In this document: positions 28,104 through 37,752 of the stretch, in pieces | Layout: each line of letters starts with the position of its first letter | How positions within the stretch are numbered: position 1 is the stretch's first letter | Assembly: GCA_903821605.1 (NCBI GenBank) | Contig: CAIJLZ010000005.1 | Coordinates: 1-64,000, forward strand | DNA length: 64,000 bases | Direction: 5' to 3' | Origin: an uncultured Sphingomonadales bacterium | GTDB taxonomy: Bacteria; Pseudomonadota; Alphaproteobacteria; Sphingomonadales; Sphingomonadaceae | The notes under the pieces: generated by a model | Database searches by the model: none | What the model saw: the letters and a program-made list of their open reading frames with translations, nothing else | Told to the model about the DNA's origin: nothing | Position numbers and translations under genes: made by a program

Positions 28104-29894
28104 ATGGCTGCGCCCGTCCTTGCATATGAAGATCTTGGCCTGATTCAAGGGTCGGGCTGGCTGTTTCGCCATCTCGACATCTATATCGGCGAACGTGACC
28201 GCCTCGCCCTGATCGGGCGGAATGGCGCCGGAAAAACCACGTTGTTGAAGCTGCTCGCCAGCCGGATCGACTGTGATGAGGGCAAGCGCACCATCGTGCC
28301 AGGCACCCGAGTCGTGCTGCTCGAACAGGAACCCTCATTGCAGGGCTGCGCGACGCTGCGCGATTTCACCAGCCGGGGTGACGACGCCCCAGCGGCGCAT
28401 GACGTGGCCGCGATTGCGGACCAGATGGGGATCGACCTCGACCGCGACGCCGCCACCGCATCGGGTGGTGAGCGCCGCCGCGCCGCGCTGGCGCGCGCAC
28501 TGGCGCAAGATCCGGATGTGTTGCTGCTTGATGAGCCAACCAACCATCTTGACCTCGCCGCGATTGACTGGCTGGAAACATGGCTGTCGCGCTATAAGGG
28601 CGCGTTCGTGACGATCAGCCACGACCGCACCTTCCTCACCCGCCTGACCCGGCAGACGCTCTGGCTCGACCGCGGCAACGTCCGTCGCAGCGAACTGGGC
28701 TTCGGCGGTTTCGAGGCATGGATGGAGCAGGTCTATGATGAAGAGACCCGCGCCGCCGAAAAACTGGATGCCAAGCTCAAGCTTGAACTCCACTGGTTGC
28801 AGCGCGGCGTCACCGCCCGGCGCAAGCGCAATCAGGGCCGACTTGCCAAGCTTCACGACATGCGCGCCGCGCGCAAGGCGATGATCGGGGCGGCCGGCAC
28901 GGCGAAGCTCGCCATCGCGACGGACGACGTCAAGACCAAGTCGGTGATTACCGCGACCGAAGTCACCAAATCCTACGGCGACCGCGTCATCATCAAAGAT
29001 TTCAGCCTGCGCATCCAACGCGGTGACCGCATCGGCATCGTCGGCGCGAATGGCGCTGGCAAGACCACGCTCTTGAAATTGCTCACCGGCGAGATCAAGC
29101 CCGACAGCGGCACCGTCGCGCTCGCCAAGACGCTCGACGGCGTGATTATCGACCAGCAACGCACCCTGCTCGCCCCCGATAAGCGGGTGCGCGACGTGCT
29201 CGCCGATGGCGGCGACTGGATCGAGGTGCGCGGCGTCAAAAAGCATATTCAAGGCTATCTCAAGGAGTTTCTGTTCGAGCCGGGCCTAGCCGAAGCCCGG
29301 ATCAGCACCTTGTCGGGCGGCGAACGCTCGCGCTTGTTGCTCGCCCGCGAATTTGCGCGCGCGTCCAACCTGCTGGTGCTCGACGAACCGACCAATGACC
29401 TTGATCTCGAAACGCTCGACCTGTTGCAGGAAGTGATCGCGGATTATGAGGGCACGGTGCTGATCGTCAGCCACGACCGCGACTTCCTCGACCGCACCGT
29501 GACGGTGACGCTCGGCCTCGACGGTTCGGGCAAGGTCGATATCGTCGCCGGGGGCTATGCCGACTGGGAAGCGCAGCGCGACGAAGCCCGCGCCAGCGCG
29601 AAGAAAAACGCGCCCAAGGCCGCTGACAAGCCTGCCAGCCCACCCCCGCCCAAGGCCGCCAAGCTGAGCTATAAGGACCAGCGTGACCTGGACCTGCTGC
29701 CGAAGCGGATTGAGGAGTTGGAGCAAGCCATCGTCCGCGACGAGGCCGCCTTGGCCGATCCCGACCTCTATACCCGTGACCCGAAGACATTCGACGCGTT
29801 GATGAAAGGCATCGATCGCGCCCGAGCAGAACGCGACGAGGCCGAAATGCGCTGGCTGGAACTGGCGGAAATGGCCGAGAAACTCGGCGGCTAA
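28104..29894 (+). CDS. ABC-F family ATPase (Uup-like)
   Basis: A 596-residue protein with two ABC ATPase domains and no membrane segment. Walker A motifs are GRNGAGKTT (about 38-46) and GANGAGKTT (about 314-322). ABC signatures are SGGERRRAAL and SGGERSRLLL, and both Walker B regions read LLDEPTN/VLDEPTN. The linker after domain 1 is charged (ARRKRNQGRL). A C-terminal Lys/Ala/Pro segment is followed by a coiled coil, as in Uup. ABC-F proteins act on ribosomes or on DNA structure rather than transport. The gene is divergent from the PepSY operon. Confidence 0.9.
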   Translation: MAAPVLAYEDLGLIQGSGWLFRHLDIYIGERDRLALIGRNGAGKTTLLKLLASRIDCDEGKRTIVPGTRVVLLEQEPSLQGCATLRDFTSRGDDAPAAHDVAAIADQMGIDLDRDAATASGGERRRAALARALAQDPDVLLLDEPTNHLDLAAIDWLETWLSRYKGAFVTISHDRTFLTRLTRQTLWLDRGNVRRSELGFGGFEAWMEQVYDEETRAAEKLDAKLKLELHWLQRGVTARRKRNQGRLAKLHDMRAARKAMIGAAGTAKLAIATDDVKTKSVITATEVTKSYGDRVIIKDFSLRIQRGDRIGIVGANGAGKTTLLKLLTGEIKPDSGTVALAKTLDGVIIDQQRTLLAPDKRVRDVLADGGDWIEVRGVKKHIQGYLKEFLFEPGLAEARISTLSGGERSRLLLAREFARASNLLVLDEPTNDLDLETLDLLQEVIADYEGTVLIVSHDRDFLDRTVTVTLGLDGSGKVDIVAGGYADWEAQRDEARASAKKNAPKAADKPASPPPPKAAKLSYKDQRDLDLLPKRIEELEQAIVRDEAALADPDLYTRDPKTFDALMKGIDRARAERDEAEMRWLELAEMAEKLGG

Positions 29895-29912
29895 GCCACC
29901 CGCTCAACGTCA

Positions 29913-29944
29913 GAGGCCGGATACGGCTTCCCGTACCCGGCCTC
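29913..29944. terminator. Hairpin between convergent genes
   Basis: A 14-bp stem with one mismatch, GAGGCCGGATACGG/CCGTACCCGGCCTC, closing a CTTC tetraloop. It lies between the ABC-F and EF-hand stops. No T-run flanks it on either side, so it may terminate weakly or protect message ends. Confidence 0.5.
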
Positions 29945-29967
29945 CGGCTGGGACCTGACGATAGAAA

Positions 29968-30672
29968 TTAATGCTGGTGATTGTCCGGATGGGGAGGCTC
30001 GTTCGGAGCCGGGGGGGCATCCTTGCGGCTGCGCATTTTCTCCCACATCGCCGCACGCGCGGCGCGGCGTTCATCGGGGCTGATCGTGCCATCCTTGTTG
30101 GTATCGACGCCGTCAAACATCGCCAGTGGGCGGGCCGCAACCTCGGCAAGGCTGAGCTTGCCATCCTTGTCGGTATCGAGCGTTTCAAGCGACATCATGC
30201 CACCCGCACCGCCTTTGCCCATGGCCATGGCCATATGCATGTCGCCACCGCCATGGCCATCGTCATCGCCATGGCGCTTATCGCCACGACCCTTATCGCC
30301 GCGATCCTCCTCTTTGCCCATGCCGCCTTGATGCTTGGCATCAAATTCCTGACGCGAGATGCTGCCATCCTTATTGGCGTCGAGATCGGCAAAATGCTCG
30401 TCCATGCGCTGTTTCATGCGGGTCTGCATATCGGCCTGCATCTTCGCGTGATGCGCATCGATTTCGCCCTTGTCGAGAAAGCCGTCCTTATTGGTGTCGG
30501 CCGCGCCGAAATGAAGCTTGACCAGCGACTGGACCTCGGCCCGTGTGGCCGGACCCTTGCCGCCCATCATACCCATGCGGTCATGCCCCGCCTCGAACGC
30601 CAGCACCGGAATCGCCAGCACCGGAATCGACAGCAGCGCCGTTGCCGCCACACCCATCATCAGCTTCTTCAT
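29968..30672 (-). CDS. Exported EF-hand protein
   Basis: A 234-residue protein with a signal peptide (about 1-26) and four canonical EF-hand loops at about residues 59-70, 98-109, 166-177 and 190-201 (DTNKDGFLDKGE and relatives). A Gly/Asp/His/Met-rich linker lies between pairs (about 115-158). It is probably a periplasmic calcium-binding protein; the linker could bind other metals. The start gives a proper signal peptide, and the 51-codon upstream extension is rejected. The signal peptide contains a duplicated IPVLA from a 15-base tandem repeat. Confidence 0.88.
   Translation of the reverse strand: MKKLMMGVAATALLSIPVLAIPVLAFEAGHDRMGMMGGKGPATRAEVQSLVKLHFGAADTNKDGFLDKGEIDAHHAKMQADMQTRMKQRMDEHFADLDANKDGSISRQEFDAKHQGGMGKEEDRGDKGRGDKRHGDDDGHGGGDMHMAMAMGKGGAGGMMSLETLDTDKDGKLSLAEVAARPLAMFDGVDTNKDGTISPDERRAARAAMWEKMRSRKDAPPAPNEPPHPDNHQH
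30601..30630 (-). repeat. 15-bp tandem repeat in the EF-hand signal peptide
   Basis: Two copies of a 15-base unit (30601-30615 and 30616-30630, 14 of 15 identical) encode IPVLA-IPVLA inside the hydrophobic core of the signal peptide. It looks like a recent slippage duplication that keeps frame. Confidence 0.85.
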
Positions 30673-30827
30673 TGTCAAAACTCCATCAATCTGCGACTGC
30701 GGCCCCAATGCCGCCGCCCGCAAAAACTGTTGTTGGCGCTCCAGATAGCGGTCCGATTCTGTATGGCGCTTGAATAAGCGGCGAGAAATTGGCAAGGCGC
30801 GCGCGTTCACTGAAGGGAGCTGCAATC

Positions 30828-32045
30828 ATGTCGGATTCGATCAAGCGCGTGGTCCTCGCCTATTCGGGCGGCCTCGATACCAGCGTCATCCTCAAATGGT
30901 TGCAGGTCAACTATAATTGCGAGGTCGTGACCTTCACCGCCGATCTTGGTCAGGGTGAGGAACTGGAACCGGCGCGCCGCAAGGCCGAAATGGCGGGCGT
31001 TAAACCGGAAAATATCTTCATCGACGATCTGCGCGAAGAGTTCGTGAAGGACTATGTCTTCCCGATGATGCGCGCCAATGCGCTGTATGAAGGCCTGTAT
31101 CTCCTCGGCACCTCGATCGCCCGTCCGCTGATCGCCAAGCGTCAGATCGAGATCGCCAAGATGGTCAACGCCGACGCCGTCAGCCATGGCGCGACCGGCA
31201 AGGGCAATGATCAGGTCCGCTTCGAAATCGGCTATTATGCGCTTAACCCGGACATCAAGGTCATCGCACCTTGGCGCGAATGGGATTTGACCAGCCGCAC
31301 CGCGCTGATAGAATTCGCCGAAAAGCACCAGATTCCGGTGCCGAAGGACAAGCGCGGCGAAAGCCCGTTCTCGACCGACGCCAATCTGCTGCACACCTCA
31401 TCCGAGGGCAAGGTGCTGGAAGATCCATGGGAAGAAGTGCCGGACTATGTCTTCTCGCGCACCAACAACCCGGAAGATGGCCCCGACGTGCCGGAATATA
31501 TCACCGTTGATTTCGAACACGGCGACGCCGTCGCCATCAACGGCGTCGGCCTGTCGCCTGCCACCCTGCTCGCCAAGCTCAACGACTATGGCAGGCTGCA
31601 TGGCATCGGCCGCCTCGATCTGGTCGAGAACCGCTTCGTCGGCATGAAGTCGCGCGGCATGTACGAGACGCCGGGCGGCACCATTTTGGGCATCGCCCAT
31701 CGCGGGATCGAACAGCTCACCCTCGACCGTGGTGCCGCGCACCTCAAGGATGAACTGATGCCGCGCTATGCCGAGCTGATCTACAACGGCTTCTGGTTCG
31801 CACCGGAACGTGAAATGTTGCAGGCCGCTATCGACCATAGTCAGGACAAGGTCACCGGCACCGTGCGGCTCAAGCTCTATAAGGGCAGCGCCACCGTCGT
31901 CGGCCGCAAATCGCCGTACAGCCTGTATTCCGAGAAGGTCGTCACCTTCGAGGACGATGCCGGCGCCTATGACCAGCGCGATGCCGCGGGCTTTATCAAG
32001 CTCAACGCCCTGCGCCTGCGCCTGCTCGGCCGTCGCGACGGCTAA
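30828..32045 (+). CDS. argG: Argininosuccinate synthase
   Basis: A 405-residue enzyme joining citrulline and aspartate with ATP. The N-terminal ATP pyrophosphatase loop [11 protein letters not shown] (residues 10-20), the [15 protein letters not shown] segment and [10 protein letters not shown] match the family, and the length is normal. GAAGGGA sits upstream of the ATG; the earlier in-frame start lacks conservation. It is monocistronic with a terminator after it. argB and argC lie at separate loci in the same window. Confidence 0.96.
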   Translation: MSDSIKRVVLAYSGGLDTSVILKWLQVNYNCEVVTFTADLGQGEELEPARRKAEMAGVKPENIFIDDLREEFVKDYVFPMMRANALYEGLYLLGTSIARPLIAKRQIEIAKMVNADAVSHGATGKGNDQVRFEIGYYALNPDIKVIAPWREWDLTSRTALIEFAEKHQIPVPKDKRGESPFSTDANLLHTSSEGKVLEDPWEEVPDYVFSRTNNPEDGPDVPEYITVDFEHGDAVAINGVGLSPATLLAKLNDYGRLHGIGRLDLVENRFVGMKSRGMYETPGGTILGIAHRGIEQLTLDRGAAHLKDELMPRYAELIYNGFWFAPEREMLQAAIDHSQDKVTGTVRLKLYKGSATVVGRKSPYSLYSEKVVTFEDDAGAYDQRDAAGFIKLNALRLRLLGRRDG

Positions 32046-32140
32046 GCCAGAAGCGCGGCACGCCGCCCAGCGCGGCCGACGTCCTGCACTGGCAAGAATC
32101 CAGCCGCCACGGCGCCAGCGCAAGTCTCCCACTTTTTTTC

Positions 32141-32169
32141 CGCCCCCTGATCGTATAGGTCAGGGGGCG
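32141..32169 (+). terminator. Terminator after argG
   Basis: A perfect 10-bp stem CGCCCCCTGA/TCAGGGGGCG (32141-32150, 32160-32169) with a nine-base loop, followed by TAATTTT and preceded by a seven-T run. It separates argG from the aldolase gene. Confidence 0.7.
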
Positions 32170-32199
32170 TAATTTTGCCGATCAGATTGGACCCGACAC

Positions 32200-32853
32200 A
32201 TGAAATTCTTCGCCGACACCGCCGACGTCAACGACATTGCCGAACTCGCCGCGACCGGCCTGCTGGATGGCGTGACCACCAATCCGTCGCTGATCGCGAA
32301 ATCGGGCCGCAAATTCCTTGAAGTCGTCGAAGAAATCTGTGGTCTGGTCGATGGCCCGGTTTCTGCCGAAGTCGTCGCGCTCGACCATGCAACGATGATG
32401 AAGGAAGCCGCCGTGCTGCGGAAGATCGCAAACAACATCGCGATCAAGGTGCCGCTCACCATCGATGGGCTGAAGACCTGCAAGGCGCTCACCGATGACG
32501 GCGTGATGGTCAATGTGACGCTCTGCTTTTCAGCCAATCAGGCCCTGCTCGCCGCCAAGGCGGGCGCGACCTTCATCTCGCCATTCGTCGGTCGTCATGA
32601 CGACAATGGCTTTGACGGCATGCAACTGATCTCCGACATCCGGCTGATCTATGACAATTACGGCTTCGACACTGAAATCCTCGTCGCCAGCGTGCGCCAC
32701 CCGATCCATGTGCTGGAAGCCGCCAAGATCGGTGCCGATGTCATGACCGCCCCGCCCGCCGTCATCCGCCAGCTCAGCAAGCATGTGCTGACTGACAAGG
32801 GTATCGAGGGCTTCATGGCCGATTGGGCCAAGACGGGCCAGTCGATCCTCTAA
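32200..32853 (+). CDS. fsa: Transaldolase-like fructose-6-phosphate aldolase
   Basis: A 217-residue short transaldolase-family enzyme (FSA/TalC subfamily). Conserved GVTTNPSLI (24-32) and catalytic Schiff-base Lys83 in IAIKVPLT are present, and FVGRHDD follows. Short members either split fructose 6-phosphate to dihydroxyacetone and glyceraldehyde 3-phosphate or act as true transaldolases; sequence alone does not decide. xerC starts on the very next base. Confidence 0.88.
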   Translation: MKFFADTADVNDIAELAATGLLDGVTTNPSLIAKSGRKFLEVVEEICGLVDGPVSAEVVALDHATMMKEAAVLRKIANNIAIKVPLTIDGLKTCKALTDDGVMVNVTLCFSANQALLAAKAGATFISPFVGRHDDNGFDGMQLISDIRLIYDNYGFDTEILVASVRHPIHVLEAAKIGADVMTAPPAVIRQLSKHVLTDKGIEGFMADWAKTGQSIL

Positions 32854-33780
32854 ATGGTCGATCTCCTCCCCGGCGCGCATCCGGCCTTTGCACTGGCCGC
32901 CGCTTGGGAGGACCATCTGCGCCACCATCGCCGCCGGTCGGAACACACCGTTCGTGCTTATAGCGCGACGGCCCGGCGGCTGATCGGCTTTCTTGCGACC
33001 CATCGCGGTGAAGCCGTGTCGGGCGAACTGCTACTCCACCTCGATTCCGGTGACCTACGCGGTTTTCTCGCCACCCGGCGGCAAAGCGGCATTGCCAACG
33101 CCTCTGCCGCTCGCGAACTCTCGGCAATCCGCGCCTTTCTCGCTTATGTTGCCGATGACGCCGGGGTGGCGCTCACCCTGCCCCGGATGCAAAGCCCCAA
33201 GGTCGAGCGCCGCGTGCCGCGCCCGGTTGCCCCGGCCGATGCCATCGCGCTCGCCGAGGACGTGGCCGACGCACAAGACGAAGCATGGGTCGCCGCACGC
33301 GACCTTGCCATCTTGTTGTTGCTCTATGGCGCGGGCCTGCGCGTTGGCGAGGCCCTGTCCCTGACACCCGCAATCTTCCCGATCGGCAAGTCGATCCGCG
33401 TGCTCGGTAAGCGCGCCAAGACTCGCATCGTCCCGATCCTCCCCAAGGTGAAAACCGCGCTGGAAGCCTATCACCAGCTCTGCCCCTACGCGCTTGCCAA
33501 GGGCGAGCCGCTGTTCCGTGGGGTGCGCGGCGGGCCACTGGGCAGCGATATCGTCCGGCGGGCGGTGCGTCAGGCGCGCCAGCGGCTTGGGCTTCACGGC
33601 CGCACCACGCCCCATGCGCTGCGCCACAGCTTCGCCACCCATTTGCTGGCGCGCGGCGCGGATCTGCGAAGCCTGCAAGAGCTGCTGGGCCATGCGAGCC
33701 TGTCCTCGACCCAAATTTACACGGCGGTCGATGCGGCGCATTTGCTGGATGTCTATCGCAACGCGCATCCGCGCGCCTAG
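32854..33780 (+). CDS. xerC: Tyrosine recombinase XerC
   Basis: A 308-residue site-specific recombinase that resolves chromosome dimers at dif together with XerD. The N-terminal SAM-like core-binding domain covers about residues 10-105. The catalytic set is complete: Arg163 (GLRVGEAL), Lys186, His254 and Arg257 (HALRHSFATHLL), His280 (LGHASLSST) and nucleophile Tyr289. It follows the aldolase gene with no gap. Nothing suggests a mobile integrase: no att repeat or tRNA target adjoins it. Confidence 0.92.
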   Translation: MVDLLPGAHPAFALAAAWEDHLRHHRRRSEHTVRAYSATARRLIGFLATHRGEAVSGELLLHLDSGDLRGFLATRRQSGIANASAARELSAIRAFLAYVADDAGVALTLPRMQSPKVERRVPRPVAPADAIALAEDVADAQDEAWVAARDLAILLLLYGAGLRVGEALSLTPAIFPIGKSIRVLGKRAKTRIVPILPKVKTALEAYHQLCPYALAKGEPLFRGVRGGPLGSDIVRRAVRQARQRLGLHGRTTPHALRHSFATHLLARGADLRSLQELLGHASLSSTQIYTAVDAAHLLDVYRNAHPRA

Positions 33781-33796
33781 CGATCAACCGTCACCG

Positions 33797-34387
33797 TCAG
33801 CTTTCCAGCTCGGCATCCCAATACAGCCAGTCACGCCAGCTATCGTGCAAATAGTTCGGCGGGAATTTGCGGCCGGAATCCTGTAATTGCCAGCTCGTCG
33901 GCTTGTGCGGCGCCTGGGTCAACGCCATGCCCGCCTGTTTTGGTGTCCGCCCGCCCTTGCGCAAATTGCATGGCGCACAGGCCGTCGACACATTTTCCCA
34001 TGTCGTGCGCCCGCCCTGCGAACGGGGAACCACATGGTCAAAGGTCAGATCCCGCGGCGACCCGCAATATTGGCATTCAAAATGGTCGCGCAGGAACAGG
34101 TTGAACCGGGTAAAAGCGGGATGTTCGTGCGGCTTCACATATTGCCGCAGCGCGATCACCGACGGAATGCGCATCCGGCAGGTCGGGCTGTGAATCTCAC
34201 GGTCATAATGTTCGACAATATCGACCCGATCGAGAAACACCGCCTTGATCGCCGTTTGCCACGGCCACAGGCTGAGGGGATAATAAGACAGCGGGGTATA
34301 ATCCGCATTGAGCACCAGCGCGGGACAATTGTCCGGGTGTCGTATCAGGTCGGGGTGGTACATGAGTTCTACGCATGCCCTTTCCAT
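33797..34387 (-). CDS. HNH endonuclease domain protein
   Basis: A 196-residue protein with a treble-clef HNH motif in its middle: CQYCG, then DLTFDHVVPRSQGG, then CAPCN. The N-terminal part (ALVLNADYTPLSYYPLSLW) matches a widespread single-copy bacterial HNH family that is not linked to restriction. The function is unknown; a DNA-repair role is a guess. An internal ATG at 34363 (MYHPDL) is an equally good start. It converges on xerC with a 16-base gap. Confidence 0.82.
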   Translation of the reverse strand: MERACVELMYHPDLIRHPDNCPALVLNADYTPLSYYPLSLWPWQTAIKAVFLDRVDIVEHYDREIHSPTCRMRIPSVIALRQYVKPHEHPAFTRFNLFLRDHFECQYCGSPRDLTFDHVVPRSQGGRTTWENVSTACAPCNLRKGGRTPKQAGMALTQAPHKPTSWQLQDSGRKFPPNYLHDSWRDWLYWDAELES

Positions 34388-34398
34388 GGTTTCAGCCT

Positions 34399-34432
34399 AT
34401 CTTGTGGCCTGCTCCACGCTTGACCACAAGAT
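34399..34432. promoter_or_regulatory. Inverted repeat in a divergent promoter region
   Basis: ATCTTGTGG (34399-34407) is the exact complement of CCACAAGAT (34424-34432), with a 16-base spacer. The repeat lies between the divergent HNH nuclease and gluQRS genes. Position and symmetry suit a dimeric regulator site. No regulator is identified. Confidence 0.4.
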
Positions 34433-34494
34433 GATGACCAAGGCATGACACATCATATGCACCGCAGCGTCAAGCCCTCAATACTGGCTCTTAG

Positions 34495-35349
34495 ATGACC
34501 ATCACCCGCTTCGCGCCATCGCCAACGGGGCGGCTGCATCTTGGCCATTTCTGGTCGGCAGTGCAGGCACATGACCTTGCCAGGGCGAACCATGGGCGAT
34601 TTTTGTTGCGGATCGAGGATATCGACGGCACCCGCTCGCGGCCGGAGCATGTGCAGGCGATCATCGATGATCTGCGCTGGCTTGGGATCGGGTGGGACGA
34701 TGACATTTGGTTCCAATCGACCCGCATCCCGGTCTATCGCGCGGCGCTTGACCGCTTGGGCGCGATGGGCCTGCTCTATCCCTGTTTCTGCACGCGCGCA
34801 GACATCGCCGCCAGTGCCAGCGCGCCGCATGGGCCAGAGGGGATCATCTATCCCGGCACCTGCCGCGCGCTGGCTTCGGCCGAGCGTGCGCGTCGGCTTG
34901 ATCTCGAACCGCATTGCTGGCGGCTCGATAGCGCAGCGGCGATGGCGCAGACCGGGCCGATCCACTGGGAAGACCAGCAGATTGGCCGGGTTGCGGTCGA
35001 CATGGGTCAATTGGGCGATGTCGTGCTGGCGCGCAAGGACGCGCCGGCATCCTATCATCTTGCCGTCACCATCGACGATGCGGCGCAGGGCGTGACCGAC
35101 ATCATCCGGGGCGTCGATCTGTTGCATGCGACCCATGTCCATCGCCTGTTGCAAGCGCTTTTGGATCTCCCCACCCCCTTTTATCGCCACCATCCGTTGC
35201 TGCTCGGCGCGGATGGCGAGCGGCTCGCCAAGCGCAACGGCGCACCGTCAATTGATGTGTGGCGCGAAGCCGGGGTGGACCCGGCCCAGTTGCTGGCCGA
35301 ACTGCGGCAAGGACGCTTCCCCATTGGCATCACCGTCGCTTGCGCGTAG
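34495..35349 (+). CDS. gluQRS: Glutamyl-Q tRNA(Asp) synthetase
   Basis: A 284-residue truncated GltX paralogue without an anticodon-binding domain. It attaches glutamate to queuosine at position 34 of tRNA-Asp. It carries SPTGRLHLGHF and a zinc site pattern CFC with a downstream YPGTC (Cys pair near residue 98, Tyr/Cys near 118). The KMSKS-like site appears as LAKRNG. The length is typical of GluQ-RS. It heads a run of plus-strand genes but shows no pathway link to them. Confidence 0.92.
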   Translation: MTITRFAPSPTGRLHLGHFWSAVQAHDLARANHGRFLLRIEDIDGTRSRPEHVQAIIDDLRWLGIGWDDDIWFQSTRIPVYRAALDRLGAMGLLYPCFCTRADIAASASAPHGPEGIIYPGTCRALASAERARRLDLEPHCWRLDSAAAMAQTGPIHWEDQQIGRVAVDMGQLGDVVLARKDAPASYHLAVTIDDAAQGVTDIIRGVDLLHATHVHRLLQALLDLPTPFYRHHPLLLGADGERLAKRNGAPSIDVWREAGVDPAQLLAELRQGRFPIGITVACA

Positions 35350-35393
35350 AGACCCAATCGAATCCCGCTATCGTCGGGACGGAGGAGCTCGCC

Positions 35394-35618
35394 ATGAACG
35401 TTTTTCTCACTATCCTGCTGATCGCCGCGATGGCCGCAACGGTCTTCGCGCTTGTGCGCGGCGTGATTGCCTTCATCAAGACGACCGAAGCTGATCTGAT
35501 GGGCAACGGCCCCAGCCAATCAGGCCTGAAGCAGAACAAGGCAATGCAGATGCGCATCCTGTTTCAGGGGCTGGCGATCATCATCATTATCCTGCTGCTG
35601 ATGTCGCGGCGCGGCTGA
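35394..35618 (+). CDS. Twin-transmembrane HIG1-like protein
   Basis: A 74-residue inner-membrane protein with helices at about residues 3-26 and 52-70. A loop with the motif KQNKAMQMRILFQ before the second helix resembles the HIG1 domain of small respiratory-chain-associated proteins. A strong GGAGGAG site sets the start. It lies 11 bases upstream of the adenosyltransferase gene and is probably co-transcribed. A link to cytochrome oxidase is family-based and tentative. Confidence 0.72.
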   Translation: MNVFLTILLIAAMAATVFALVRGVIAFIKTTEADLMGNGPSQSGLKQNKAMQMRILFQGLAIIIIILLLMSRRG

Positions 35619-35629
35619 TTTCCGGACAG

Positions 35630-36199
35630 ATGGTCAAACTCAACAAGATTTACACCCGCACCGGTGATCAGGGCCAGACCGGCTTGGTCGATGGTTCCCG
35701 CATTGCGAAGCACGCCCCACGCATGGTGGCCATTGGCGATGTGGACGAACTCAACAGCCTGATCGGCGTCGCCGTCCTCCATATCCGGCAGGACGAGTAC
35801 AAGGCGATGCTCGACCGCGTGCAGAATGAATTGTTCGACGTGGGGGCCGATCTGGCCACGCCGGGCGAGGATTTTGAGCCGGGCGAATGGACCTTGCGGA
35901 TCGTGCCGTCACAAGTGGCCCGGCTGGAAGCGGAGATCGACGCGATGAACGCGACGATGCCGCCACTGTCCAGCTTTGTGCTGCCGGGTGGCGAACCGGG
36001 TGCTGCCCATGTCCATGTCGCCCGCGCCACCGCGCGCCGGGCTGAACGTTCGGCGGTTTCCGCTGCCGATAGCGCCAGCATCAACCCGCTGGTGCTGATC
36101 TATCTCAACCGGCTGTCGGACCATTTGTTCGTCATGGCCCGCGCGATCAATGCGCAAGGGTCGGGCGACGTGCTGTGGCAACCCGGCGCGACGCGCTGA
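35630..36199 (+). CDS. Cob(I)alamin adenosyltransferase, PduO type
   Basis: A 189-residue enzyme that transfers adenosyl from ATP to cob(I)alamin. The N-terminal [13 protein letters not shown] (residues 7-19) is the PduO ATP-binding motif. It also has GDVDELNS and the C-terminal [11 protein letters not shown] and [10 protein letters not shown] segments. It serves adenosylcobalamin-dependent enzymes such as methylmalonyl-CoA mutase or ribonucleotide reductase, none of which are in this window. Confidence 0.93.
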   Translation: MVKLNKIYTRTGDQGQTGLVDGSRIAKHAPRMVAIGDVDELNSLIGVAVLHIRQDEYKAMLDRVQNELFDVGADLATPGEDFEPGEWTLRIVPSQVARLEAEIDAMNATMPPLSSFVLPGGEPGAAHVHVARATARRAERSAVSAADSASINPLVLIYLNRLSDHLFVMARAINAQGSGDVLWQPGATR

Positions 36200-36228
36200 C
36201 CCATTTGCGAGAGGCTGAAAGGGCCATC

Positions 36229-37137
36229 ATGAGCAACCAAGACCACGCCCCCGATCCTGCCATGCTGATGAAAGCGGAAACGCTGACAGAAGCCCTGCCC
36301 TATATGCAGCGTTATGCGGGCCAGACCTTTGTGATCAAATATGGCGGCCATGCCATGGGCGATCCTGAACTGGCGCATGACTTTGCCGAGGATGTGGTGC
36401 TGTTGAAGGCGGTCGGCATCAACCCGATCGTCGTGCATGGCGGCGGCCCGCAGATTGGCGCGATGCTGAAAAAGCTGAACGTCGAATCCCGCTTCATCGA
36501 CGGCCTGCGCGTCACCAATCAGGACACGATGCAGGTGGCGGAGATGGTGCTTTCGGGCGCAATCAACAAGGAACTGGTGAGTTGGATCGCCCGTGCAGGC
36601 GGCCGTGCCGTGGGTATTTCGGGCAAGGATGCCGGTCTCGTCATCGCCGAAAAAGTGCAGCGCACCTCTCGCGATCCGGACAGCAACATCGAAAAGGTCG
36701 TCGACCTCGGCTTTGTCGGCGAACCGGCGAAGATCGACCGCATGATTCTCGACACCATTTCGGGCGCGGGCATGATCCCGGTGATTGCCCCTATTGGCGT
36801 TGGCGAAGATGGCCAAAGCTATAACATCAACGCCGATACCATGGCGGGCGCCATCGCCGCCGCTGTCGGTGCGGCGCGGCTGTTTCTGCTGACCGATGTG
36901 CCGGGCGTGCTCGACAAGGACAAGAATCTGCTGACCGACCTCACACCGCAGTCCATCGAGGCGTTGCAGGCCGATGGCACGGTTTATGGCGGCATGATCC
37001 CGAAGCTGGAAACCTGCACCCATGCGGTCGAACGCGGTGTCGGCGCTGCCGTCATCCTTGACGGCCGCGTCCCGCATGCCATGTTGCTGGAAATCTTCAC
37101 CCGGCGCGGCGCAGGCACGCTGGTGCGGAAAGACTAA
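36229..37137 (+). CDS. argB: N-acetylglutamate kinase
   Basis: A 302-residue amino-acid kinase catalysing the second step of arginine synthesis. KYGGHAMG (about residues 36-43) and VHGGGPQI form the nucleotide and substrate sites, and LTDVPGVL and the C-terminal [12 protein letters not shown] are typical. An extended N-terminal helix (about 1-28) is characteristic of arginine-inhibited hexameric enzymes, so feedback control is plausible. The internal ATG at 36229 has GAGGCTGAAAGGG upstream and is preferred over the longer frame. Confidence 0.95.
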   Translation: MSNQDHAPDPAMLMKAETLTEALPYMQRYAGQTFVIKYGGHAMGDPELAHDFAEDVVLLKAVGINPIVVHGGGPQIGAMLKKLNVESRFIDGLRVTNQDTMQVAEMVLSGAINKELVSWIARAGGRAVGISGKDAGLVIAEKVQRTSRDPDSNIEKVVDLGFVGEPAKIDRMILDTISGAGMIPVIAPIGVGEDGQSYNINADTMAGAIAAAVGAARLFLLTDVPGVLDKDKNLLTDLTPQSIEALQADGTVYGGMIPKLETCTHAVERGVGAAVILDGRVPHAMLLEIFTRRGAGTLVRKD

Positions 37138-37157
37138 GCCAAATACGGAGCAACCCG

Positions 37158-37448
37158 ATGCAGACGCTGATCCAGATCCTGTACTTCCTGAGCGACCTCG
37201 CCATCTGGGTCATCATCGGCCAAGGCATATTGTCGTGGTTGATCGCGTTCAACGTGGTCAACCGCAGCAATGATTTCGTGCGGCAGGTTGAAGTCGTGCT
37301 CAATGCGTTGACCGAACCACTCTACCGCCGTTTGCGCCGTTTCATCCCGCCTGCCGGTCATGTCGATCTTACCCCGATGGCGGCGATTGTGTTGCTGATC
37401 ATCCTCCAGATCGTGTTGCGCAATCTGGCGGTGTCTGCGGCCATCTGA
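37158..37448 (+). CDS. YggT family membrane protein
   Basis: A 96-residue protein with two long hydrophobic helices (about 4-30 and 70-92) and the YggT signature LTEPLYRRLRRFIPPAG with VDLTPMAAIVLL. Family members have been linked to osmotic tolerance and cell-shape or division clusters, but the mechanism is unknown. It is followed 16 bases later by the DUF167 gene, a linkage (YggT-YggU) that is widely conserved. Confidence 0.9.
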   Translation: MQTLIQILYFLSDLAIWVIIGQGILSWLIAFNVVNRSNDFVRQVEVVLNALTEPLYRRLRRFIPPAGHVDLTPMAAIVLLIILQIVLRNLAVSAAI

Positions 37449-37464
37449 AGCCGGACCTGATCGC

Positions 37465-37752
37465 GTGAAACTTGCCGTCAAGGTCACTCCCCGCGCCAAG
37501 CGCGACGGCATCGGCAACTGGATCGACAGCCCGGACGGAAAAAGGCTGGAAATCAGGCTGCACGCCATGCCTGCCGATGGCGAAGCGAATGCCGCTCTGA
37601 TCAAGCTGGTCGCAAAATTTTTCGGTCTGAGACAAACAGATGTCGAAATCACGCACGGGGGTGCTTCCCGGTTGAAGCTCCTGCGGCTAAAGGGAGATGA
37701 AGCGGCGCTCGCCGCGATCCTCAACCAGCATTTGGAGCAACTCGGCGCGTGA
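37465..37752 (+). CDS. DUF167 (YggU) family protein
   Basis: A 95-residue soluble protein starting with GTG. It shows the DUF167 pattern: [32 protein letters not shown], then a [10 protein letters not shown] strand. The function is unknown. It is linked to yggT upstream and its stop overlaps the folD start (GTGA), so it is part of a coupled run yggT-DUF167-folD-marC. Confidence 0.9.
   Translation: MKLAVKVTPRAKRDGIGNWIDSPDGKRLEIRLHAMPADGEANAALIKLVAKFFGLRQTDVEITHGGASRLKLLRLKGDEAALAAILNQHLEQLGA

Noticed and set aside
32854-33780. Possible integrase marking a genomic island
   Set aside because: The recombinase is a standard XerC following a metabolic gene. There is no tRNA target, att repeat or foreign composition nearby.
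36100-37077. 325-codon open frame on the minus strand
   Set aside because: It is antisense to argB and has His/Arg/Gln-rich shadow composition.
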